Shown piece by piece: positions 17,508 to 23,687 of a DNA stretch of 23,687 nucleotides. The stretch's first letter is position 1, and each line of letters starts with the position of its first letter. The position numbers and the translations under genes were made by a program. A model generated the notes under the pieces. That model made no database searches. It was given only the letters and a program-made list of their open reading frames with translations, and had not been told where the DNA came from. Source of the DNA: an uncultured Clostridia bacterium (GTDB lineage Bacteria > Bacillota > Clostridia > Monoglobales > Monoglobaceae); NCBI GenBank assembly GCA_934463175.1, contig CAKSIW010000045.1, positions 1 to 23,687 on the forward strand. Reading direction: 5' to 3'.

Positions 17508-17525
17508 GAAAGGCTGGTGGCTTAA

Positions 17526-19244
17526 ATGAGAAAAATATATATTGGATTAATAATGATGCTTATGCTGAGCAGCTCCGCGTGGGCATACATGACTCCCGGA
17601 ACTGTCAATGATGAGTTGGTTGTCGGAGGAACAGGCACAGCCGGAGAAAAGGTTACGTTTGTTTTGCTTGACGCGGACACACTCGGCACATATTTTGATG
17701 ATGATGAAGAAACAATTGAAAAAACAGTTGAGAAGTATTTCTCAAACATAGACAGCGGAGTTGGCATGTCAACCGGCGAAATCTTTTATTTCAGAACCGT
17801 TGATGTGCAAAGCGGCGGAAAATGGGAATTTGTTGTGCCGATGCATGGCGTAACAAGAAAAAACCTGGTTATGCTTTCAAATGTGCAGTCTTCGGAATGC
17901 CTGAATTATGCATCGGTTAGTTACAGAAAGAATATTATTCCCGTTTTGAAACAAAAGGCGGCACTGAATGACGGATTTGAAGAACTTGAAAATGCAATAT
18001 CCGAAAACATTCGGTTTGTTTCGGGAAACTATAAGGCATATGCAGGGGTGACGGGGAAAAGAAATATTGCCCGGCTTGCAGCAGAGAAAATCAGAGCCGT
18101 TGATGAAAATTCGGAGAGCGCACTTTCTGATGTAAAGGCGATTGTTGATAAAGCAACACTGATTGAGCAGATTGCTGAAAATAAAGCAATAGATTTTGAT
18201 GAAATCACAAGCCTCACCGAAATTGACGACAGCCTGATAAACAGCATTAATTCAGATGGAAAAGCAGCGGTTCTGAAAGATATGCTCGGAAAGTCTTATG
18301 AAAGCTTTTCGGACTATGATGAAAAACTGATATTTTCTGTATGCTTCAACGGTTTCTATAATAATACAAATAAAACAGGGGATAAGCTGGCGAAATACTT
18401 ATCTGCAAATAATATAATTTTAGAGCTGGATCTTGATGAATTTGTGAACCTGAGTGAAACGAACCGTGCAAGAGCCGCAAGTGAACTGGCGGCACTTAAG
18501 GCTTTAAGCAAGGGTAAAATGCAGAGTGATTTAGACGAAATTATTACTGTCATTAACAAGCCGGGAAGCGGTTCGGGCGGCTCAGGCGGCTCAGGTGGCG
18601 GAGGCGGCGGAGGCGGCGGTACCTCATCCGGTTCCGCATATAACGCAAGCGCACCGGACAGTATCTCAAATGAAAACATAGAGGGACAGAAAAATATATA
18701 TTCCGATATGGCAGATGTGCCGTGGGCAGCAGACGCAATTGTTTATCTCACTAAAAACAAAATAGTTAACGGATATGACGGCAACTTGTTTAAGCCCTTG
18801 CAGGAGGTTACGAGAGCAGAGTTTACAAAAATCGTTGTGTGTGCATTTCTCGGGACTGTACCTGACGGCAGCGAGGGACTGTTTAAGGATGCCGCGGCTG
18901 ATGAGTGGTATACACCGTATCTTGAAACAGCGTATAAGAATGGCATAGTCAGCGGTGATGAAAGCGGATTTTTCAAGCCTGATGATTTGATTTCGCGTCA
19001 GGATATGGCAGTTATAATATATAATGCTGCACGAAAGTTCGGGTTGCTTGATGATGTTGTTTCGGAACAGCTGTTCGCAGATGATGAGAGCATTTCCGAC
19101 TATGCAAAAACGGCAGTTTACTGCCTCAGAAAGCATTCTGTGATAAACGGCGTTGGGGACGGAATGTATTTGCCGCTTGAATGCGCAGACAGAGCTTCGG
19201 CTGCAAAGATTATCTATTCGCTTATGATGAAAAACAACGGTTAG
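17526..19244 (+). CDS. SLH-domain cell-wall-anchored protein (572 aa)
   Basis: The signal peptide MRKIYIGLIMMLMLSSSAWA is followed by a beta-rich N-terminal domain (about 21-125; VVGGTGTAGEKVTFVLL resembles a domain common in clostridial secreted proteins) and a mostly helical segment (about 130-340). A Gly/Ser linker (347-365) leads to three SLH domains (about 392-440, 455-505 and 515-570). SLH1 carries the VTRAEF motif; SLH2 has ISRQDM and SLH3 has ADRASA. SLH domains bind pyruvylated secondary cell-wall polymers and tether proteins to the Gram-positive wall. The protein has no recognisable catalytic domain, so it may display or organise the neighbouring secreted proteins. The ribosome site is weak (AAAGG 12 bases, or GGTGG 5 bases, before the ATG) compared with the strong sites of its neighbours, suggesting lower translation or coupling to the gene 18 bases upstream. 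Confidence 0.87.
   Translation: MRKIYIGLIMMLMLSSSAWAYMTPGTVNDELVVGGTGTAGEKVTFVLLDADTLGTYFDDDEETIEKTVEKYFSNIDSGVGMSTGEIFYFRTVDVQSGGKWEFVVPMHGVTRKNLVMLSNVQSSECLNYASVSYRKNIIPVLKQKAALNDGFEELENAISENIRFVSGNYKAYAGVTGKRNIARLAAEKIRAVDENSESALSDVKAIVDKATLIEQIAENKAIDFDEITSLTEIDDSLINSINSDGKAAVLKDMLGKSYESFSDYDEKLIFSVCFNGFYNNTNKTGDKLAKYLSANNIILELDLDEFVNLSETNRARAASELAALKALSKGKMQSDLDEIITVINKPGSGSGGSGGSGGGGGGGGGTSSGSAYNASAPDSISNENIEGQKNIYSDMADVPWAADAIVYLTKNKIVNGYDGNLFKPLQEVTRAEFTKIVVCAFLGTVPDGSEGLFKDAAADEWYTPYLETAYKNGIVSGDESGFFKPDDLISRQDMAVIIYNAARKFGLLDDVVSEQLFADDESISDYAKTAVYCLRKHSVINGVGDGMYLPLECADRASAAKIIYSLMMKNNG
18564..18620 (+). repeat. Gly/Ser low-complexity repeat encoding a flexible linker
   Basis: A run of GGC, GGA, GGT and serine codons encodes GSGSGGSGGSGGGGGGGGG, ending with nine consecutive glycines (18594-18620). 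It separates the helical region of the 572-aa protein from its SLH domains and probably acts as a flexible spacer. Short G-rich repeats such as this can change length by replication slippage. Confidence 0.85.
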
Positions 19245-19257
19245 GAGGGGAGATACA

Positions 19258-22011
19258 ATGAAAAAGAAGATATTAACGATATTGTTAATGATTGTTATGC
19301 TTTTTCAGCTGTCATACATCGGTTACTCCGAAAATGATGAAAAAATCAATGAAACAAATGCAGTGTACCAATCCGGAAAAACTCTTCTTGTCGGACTGGG
19401 GATATTCGATGAAGGCTTTGAAAAGGACTTTGAAAATGAGACATTAAACAGGGGGCAGGCTGCAATGCTTGTCACAAAGCTTCTTGATGAAGAAAAAAAC
19501 TTTTATAGCTACAGAGGCATATTTTCCGATGTTTCAAAAGAATATGAATATGCCCTGCACATAGAAAAGCTTGCTGATTTGGGCATTGTGAGAGGCGACG
19601 GTGATTTCCGCTTCAGACCTGAGGACGCTCTGACATATGATGAAGCAATCGGAATGATTATGAACGTTCTCGGATTTGGTCTCGTACGTAATTCGGGAAT
19701 CGATGCCAAACTGGAGGCTCAAAAATTCGGTGTGCTTGACAATCTTGCGTATGAATACTCCGAAGTTTCTTTTGAGGATTTTGTAATACTCATGAGGAAT
19801 GCACTGATGAGCGGAATGTTTGAGCAAAAAACATATGGGAGCAATGCGGAATTCGGTAAAACAGATCAGACTCTTTTAAATAAGGTCTATGATATTGTTT
19901 ATGCAGACGGTGCTGTTGTAAAAAATGATGTGACATCAATATGGTCGTCCGAGGAGCTTTCAGATGACACAGCGTGGATCAGATTAAATGATAACACCGT
20001 ATTGGAATTGCACACAAAAAATCCTGCTGCTCTGAGAGATGAAATCGGAAAAAAATTTCGCGTGTATTATAAATTCGACACGGACATGAGCCGCAATGAG
20101 TATGTTTTTCATGAGGATAAGGGCTTCAGCCGCAGCTTGAAAATCGGGTTAGACCAAATCAACAGCAGCAGATCAAGCTTTGCGACGCACAAAATCGAAT
20201 ACTATGATGATAAGGACAATGTAAAGGAGGTTGGTTTCTCCTCACAGTATAAACTGATATATAACGGAGCGGCATATAAGAATGACAGCATTGACTGGAC
20301 GGCAACAGCGGACAAGGTCGGATATGCAGAGCTTGTTGACAGCTATGGCAACGGTTCATATGACATAATTAAGATTTATGTGTATGACAGTATGGTGGTG
20401 GGCAATGTTTCGGTTGCACATAATTTTATTACCGATAAGTTTGATGTGAACAAAACAGTTGATATAAACAAAGAACACTACAGTAAAATTTTTGTTTACG
20501 ATGAGAACAATGCGGAAACTGATATAACTTTAATTCCGATCGGAAGCATTATTTCTGTTGCAAAAAGTGATACATACAACGGAAATGACACACTGATAAT
20601 CAGAATGTCTGAAAAAACTGTCAACGGAAAGGTTACAAAGATAAACAAGCGTGGCTCGCAAAGGTATATTCAGATTGATAACGAACAAAAATATGACCTG
20701 TTTGAACGCGCATTCAGCACGGATTGCAGCGTGGGGTCGAATGTCATTATATATGCGGACGTGTTCGGAAATGCAATTTATATTTCAGCGGATTATCTGA
20801 GAGATATGCAGTATGGCGTTGTGTGCGGTGTGTCGGTGTCAAAAAGAACGATTGATCCGGAACTGAAACTGCGTGTCACAAATATGAACGGAGAAACGAT
20901 TCTTTATGATGTTGACAAAAACGTATCAATTGACGGTGAATCGTATAAAAACCGTCTTGCCGAGGCGGGAGCTGTTTTACGCGGAATCAATATTTCGTCA
21001 ACAGATATCAGTATTCCGCAGGGAGTGTATCCGGTGAGATTTAAATTAAATGCCGATGAAAACGCTGTCAGTGTGATTGATACGCCGAATAAAAATGCAG
21101 GCGGCGAAAGAGACTCTCTTGAGGTGCTGGGAAAGGGAATGTATTATGTAAATTCCGGAAATGTTTTCGGCTGGACGGTTCCGTTCATGACAGATGCGTC
21201 TGTTCTGGAGTTCACAAATTCCGATTACAGCGTGACCGATGCGTATAACAGTGAGATTTCAAAGATAAATGCAGGAACTGCATCATTAATTAAATCAAAT
21301 CAGGTGTATAAGGTGCTGCTGTGTAAATCTGATGCGGAATCCGAATACTGTGATTTCATAATGAAGTTTAATTATGCAGACGCCAACATATCTTATGACA
21401 ACGGATTGTTTGTCGTTGATGAGGTTTGTGAAAGCTACGACTCCAAAAAAGAAGAAAATGTATATTTGGTTTGCGGCTATTTATCGGGAACCTATCGGGA
21501 AATATGGTGCGGCAAAGATGATACGCTTGCAAGCACAATTAAGGATTTAAGACGCGGTGACGTCATAAGGTTTGATACGACAGATGATAGAATGCTGATT
21601 AGGTATGAAGAAGTGCTGAGACACAGCGATACCGGAATAACAACAAAGAAAATTCCCGGTCACGCATTGAATCCGGGAGCCAGCTCCTCGACAACGCTTA
21701 TTAACGGATTTGTGTATTCAACAAAAGATACATTGGTGAAAACCAATGTGTTCCCGTTCGGAAGCATTCCTCAAACACCTGATAATATAAACTGGAGTGA
21801 GGAAATTGCAAACGGCAGCTTGAAATATACCAATATAACGGCAGCAGCTCCGATTACGGTTGTGAATTATGAGAAGGACAAAATTTCAGCCGGTTCATTT
21901 GCGGACATTTTAAGCTATGAAAGCTTTGGAAATAATTGCTCGAGAATACTTGCAAGATACAGAAACGGAAATCTGAAGGAAGTAATAGTTTATAATACTG
22001 TTTCGGAGTGA
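19258..22011 (+). CDS. Secreted protein with degenerate N-terminal SLH-like repeats and long beta-rich body (917 aa)
   Basis: The signal peptide (MKKKILTILLMIVMLFQLSY) ends near residue 24. Residues about 33-190 hold three SLH-like repeats: one with TLNRGQAAMLVTKLL, one with GIFSDVSKEYEYALHIEKLA and LGIVRGDGDFRFRP, and one with VSFEDFVILMRNALM. The usual TRAE-type motif is replaced by NRGQ, TYDE and SFED, so wall-polymer binding may be weak or changed. The remaining 700 residues are predicted mostly beta; the pattern GKVTKINKRGSQRYIQIDNE, followed by GSNVIIYADVFGNAIYISAD, resembles repeats in other clostridial SLH proteins. No catalytic domain was recognised. A GGAGGGGAG site lies just before the ATG, 13 bases after the previous gene. 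Its stop at 22011 ends the large gene series. A structural or display role is the best guess. Confidence 0.75.
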   Translation: MKKKILTILLMIVMLFQLSYIGYSENDEKINETNAVYQSGKTLLVGLGIFDEGFEKDFENETLNRGQAAMLVTKLLDEEKNFYSYRGIFSDVSKEYEYALHIEKLADLGIVRGDGDFRFRPEDALTYDEAIGMIMNVLGFGLVRNSGIDAKLEAQKFGVLDNLAYEYSEVSFEDFVILMRNALMSGMFEQKTYGSNAEFGKTDQTLLNKVYDIVYADGAVVKNDVTSIWSSEELSDDTAWIRLNDNTVLELHTKNPAALRDEIGKKFRVYYKFDTDMSRNEYVFHEDKGFSRSLKIGLDQINSSRSSFATHKIEYYDDKDNVKEVGFSSQYKLIYNGAAYKNDSIDWTATADKVGYAELVDSYGNGSYDIIKIYVYDSMVVGNVSVAHNFITDKFDVNKTVDINKEHYSKIFVYDENNAETDITLIPIGSIISVAKSDTYNGNDTLIIRMSEKTVNGKVTKINKRGSQRYIQIDNEQKYDLFERAFSTDCSVGSNVIIYADVFGNAIYISADYLRDMQYGVVCGVSVSKRTIDPELKLRVTNMNGETILYDVDKNVSIDGESYKNRLAEAGAVLRGINISSTDISIPQGVYPVRFKLNADENAVSVIDTPNKNAGGERDSLEVLGKGMYYVNSGNVFGWTVPFMTDASVLEFTNSDYSVTDAYNSEISKINAGTASLIKSNQVYKVLLCKSDAESEYCDFIMKFNYADANISYDNGLFVVDEVCESYDSKKEENVYLVCGYLSGTYREIWCGKDDTLASTIKDLRRGDVIRFDTTDDRMLIRYEEVLRHSDTGITTKKIPGHALNPGASSSTTLINGFVYSTKDTLVKTNVFPFGSIPQTPDNINWSEEIANGSLKYTNITAAAPITVVNYEKDKISAGSFADILSYESFGNNCSRILARYRNGNLKEVIVYNTVSE

Positions 22012-22082
22012 TGATTTAATTTGATTAAATTTGAACATAAAACGTGTCTGCGCTGAATGTTTATAAAAAAAATCGCCACGTA

Positions 22083-22111
22083 TTGCGTGTCTGAATGCTG
22101 TTTGTTATAGT
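22083..22111 (+). promoter_or_regulatory. Extended -10 promoter for the isomerase/dehydrogenase genes
   Basis: TTGCGT (22083-22088), a 17-base spacer and TATAGT (22106-22111), with a TG-n extension just before the -10, form a plausible sigma-A promoter. The start would be near 22118, about 31 bases ahead of the isomerase ATG. The 137-base gap also holds the 8-base word CGTGTCTG twice (22043-22050 and 22086-22093), the second overlapping the -35. There is no convincing GC-rich terminator between 22011 and this promoter, so readthrough from the upstream operon remains possible. Confidence 0.5.
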
Positions 22112-22148
22112 ATATGTGAAACGTCATATAATGTGAGGTGTGGTTGTG

Positions 22149-22961
22149 ATGAAGAAAGCGTTCAGCACGCTTGCGTGCCTAAATGAAAGCTTGAAAATGG
22201 TTGTTGAGCTGAGCGGCAAATACAAAATGGATGGCATTGAAATCAGACTTGACAAGAAGGAAGAAGCCTTTGGACTGAAAGGGACGGCACTTGCCGGAGC
22301 ATGTGAGCTTTTTCGCAGCAGAGGAATTGAGATATCAAACTTCGGAAGCTCGGTTTGTATCAAAGAGTATAACAAAGAATGCATTGAACATATGAAATGT
22401 GCAATTGATACAGCGTCAGAGGCAGGTGTGAAAGGTGTGAGACTGTTTCTGGGGAATTTTGCACCGGGAATAAGAAATGAAGTTTTATACTTTGATCACG
22501 AAGGAATTGTCAAGTCCTTGCGGGAATTGTGCGAATATGCTCAAAGACGGAAAACAGAGGTTTGGATTGAAACACATAATGAATATGCAACGGGCAGGGC
22601 ATTACGAAAGCTTCTTGATGAGGTGCAGTCCGGGAATCTGAAAATCATTTGGGATATTATTCATCCGATTGAAGACGGAGAAGGAATATATGAGACATGG
22701 GAACTCATAGGAGACGCGGTTGCTCATGTCCATGTCAAAGACGGAGTCAAAAGCAGCATTCCGGGCTGGCATGATTATACATATACTCTTCTCGGAGAAG
22801 GTGAACTGCCCGTCAGGGAGGTTATTAAGCTTCTTGAAAATGAGCAATTCGGCGGATATATCTCGTTTGAGTGGGAAAGAGCATGGCGCGAGGAATTGAA
22901 AAAATATCCCGATTCACTTGACTTTGCATTGAAGCAATATGCGGAGTTCCTCGCAGAGTAA
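22149..22961 (+). CDS. TIM-barrel sugar (phosphate) isomerase/epimerase family protein
   Basis: A 270-aa cytoplasmic protein of the AP-endonuclease-2-like sugar isomerase/epimerase superfamily. The family's four metal-ligand positions are recognisable: E141 (VWIETHNEYATG), D169 (IIWDIIHP), H195 (AHVHVKDG, with H193 adjacent) and E241 (ISFEWERAW). WHDYTYTLLGEGELP before the last barrel strand is also typical. Such enzymes interconvert keto- and aldo-sugars or epimerise sugars with a divalent metal. The ATG at 22149 is chosen because GAGGTG ends 8 bases before it; upstream in-frame GTG codons at 22140 and 22146 overlap or crowd that site. It is followed after 32 bases by a dehydrogenase, suggesting a two-step intracellular conversion of a sugar released from the imported oligosaccharide. 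The exact substrate cannot be assigned. Confidence 0.87.
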   Translation: MKKAFSTLACLNESLKMVVELSGKYKMDGIEIRLDKKEEAFGLKGTALAGACELFRSRGIEISNFGSSVCIKEYNKECIEHMKCAIDTASEAGVKGVRLFLGNFAPGIRNEVLYFDHEGIVKSLRELCEYAQRRKTEVWIETHNEYATGRALRKLLDEVQSGNLKIIWDIIHPIEDGEGIYETWELIGDAVAHVHVKDGVKSSIPGWHDYTYTLLGEGELPVREVIKLLENEQFGGYISFEWERAWREELKKYPDSLDFALKQYAEFLAE

Positions 22962-22993
22962 TTAATAAATTATACGGAAAGGTCTGAGTTTTG

Positions 22994-23687
22994 ATGAATG
23001 TTTTTGTGTCACTTCCGAAAAACGGTGAGGTGATGAACACTTTTTTGACGGAAAATGTCAGGGAATATCTTGAAGGCAACTTTAATGTCGGATATTGGGG
23101 AGAGGAGAGACAGCCTACAAAAGAGGAGTTTTCTTCCGCAATACGCGGATATGATGCTGTGATAACAGGCTGGGCGCATCCTTCAATAAATTTTGATATG
23201 GTTGAGGGGAGCGGACTCAAGCTGATTGCGCATACAGGCGGAACAGTTGCCAATCTTGTTAATTTGGATTTATATGACAACGGAATCAGGGTTATAAGCG
23301 GTAATAAGCTTTACGGTGAATCTGTTGCTGAGGGAACTCTTGCATATATTCTTTCGGGATTGAGAAGATTGCCGTATTATGCACAGAGGGTCAGAAACGG
23401 CGAGTGGCGCACTCCCGATGATATTTGGGAGGGGTTGCTTGACCGAACGGTCGGAATTGTCGGATTCGGGACAATTTCAAAAATACTTATTGAAATGCTG
23501 CAAACCTTCAGGGTTAAAATTAAGCTCTATTCTGCATATCCTGTTGATAAAAACTTTCTGGAGAAGAATAATGCGGAGCAGACAACACTTGAAAAAACGA
23601 TGAGCTGCAAGGTTGTTTCTGTGCACTCGGCTTTGAATGAACACACGAGAGGGATGATCGGGAAAAAAGAGTTTGATTGCCTTCCTG
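22994..23687 (+). CDS. D-isomer-specific 2-hydroxyacid dehydrogenase (partial, C-terminus off window)
   Basis: The frame opens at ATG 22994, 10 bases after a GGAAAGGT ribosome site, and runs for 231 codons off the right edge. Residues about 50-100 match the substrate-binding domain (GYDAVITGWAHPSI and LKLIAHTGGTVANLV). ESVAEGTLAYILSGLRRLPYY leads into the NAD-binding domain, with TVGIVGFGTISK at 152-163, VVSVHSALNEHTRGMIG at about 207-223 and then KKEFDCLP. This is the phosphoglycerate-dehydrogenase-like fold. The third glycine of the GxGxxG loop is a serine (S162), and the usual acidic residue at the end of the second Rossmann strand appears to be replaced (LYSAYP). The catalytic Glu and His lie beyond the edge. 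It probably reduces or oxidises a sugar-derived 2-keto or 2-hydroxy acid in the pathway with the preceding isomerase. Confidence 0.88.
   Translation, partial: MNVFVSLPKNGEVMNTFLTENVREYLEGNFNVGYWGEERQPTKEEFSSAIRGYDAVITGWAHPSINFDMVEGSGLKLIAHTGGTVANLVNLDLYDNGIRVISGNKLYGESVAEGTLAYILSGLRRLPYYAQRVRNGEWRTPDDIWEGLLDRTVGIVGFGTISKILIEMLQTFRVKIKLYSAYPVDKNFLEKNNAEQTTLEKTMSCKVVSVHSALNEHTRGMIGKKEFDCLP

Noticed and set aside
22014..22030. ATTTAAT-ttg-ATTAAAT inverted repeat after the 917-aa gene as a terminator
   Set aside because: The stem is made only of A and T and is not followed by a run of T, so it is too weak to call an intrinsic terminator.
22140..22148. Upstream GTG starts (22140, 22146) for the isomerase
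   Set aside because: They overlap or sit directly after the GAGGTG ribosome site; the ATG at 22149 has the normal 8-base spacing.
1..23687. CRISPR arrays, tRNA or rRNA genes, insertion sequences or prophage genes
   Set aside because: No regularly spaced repeats, clover-leaf-type sequence, transposase or phage motifs were recognised by eye; the only mobile-like candidate is the palindrome at 5222-5391, reported separately.

Overview
The window looks like a Gram-positive polysaccharide-utilisation locus from an anaerobic Clostridia-type Firmicute. Evidence seen directly: strong GGAGG-type ribosome sites, sigma-A-like promoters, short Firmicute signal peptides, S-layer homology (SLH) domains, copper-amine-oxidase-type stalk domains and an LplA/LplB/YtcP-type sugar ABC importer. 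A SLH-rich pectin or glycan degrader of the gut or sediment is a reasonable guess; the exact genus cannot be read from the sequence.

Layout. Positions 1-1490 (minus strand, running off the left edge) encode the N-terminal part of a two-transmembrane, AraC-type sensor-regulator. It is transcribed away from a 296-bp divergent promoter region (1491-1786), which holds a promoter for each direction and a 20-bp-spaced direct repeat that is a good operator candidate. To the right runs one long plus-strand gene series. First come two ABC permeases and a lipoprotein solute-binding protein (1787-5216). A 170-bp imperfect palindrome follows (5222-5391). Then come six consecutive exported proteins (5425-22011): a 680-aa protein made of three beta-sandwich-like repeats, two tandem heparinase II/III-like proteins (1204 and 1522 aa), a 580-aa protein sharing the same repeat module, a 572-aa protein with three C-terminal SLH domains, and a 917-aa protein with degenerate N-terminal SLH-like repeats. 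A second promoter (22083-22111) precedes a cytoplasmic TIM-barrel sugar isomerase/epimerase and a D-2-hydroxyacid dehydrogenase cut by the right edge.

How it may work (inference). The secreted lyase-like proteins cut an acidic, uronate-containing polysaccharide at the cell surface. Accessory repeat proteins and SLH proteins hold the substrate or enzymes at the wall. The binding protein and permeases import oligosaccharides, probably using a shared MsmX/MsiK-type ATPase encoded elsewhere. The isomerase and dehydrogenase process an unusual sugar or sugar acid inside the cell. The membrane AraC regulator senses the substrate and activates the operon. The substrate itself cannot be decided from the sequence.

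The most unusual items are a shared repeat module found six times in three otherwise different secreted proteins, a lost candidate metal ligand in one of the two tandem lyases, and the large nested hairpin between the transporter and the secreted-protein block.
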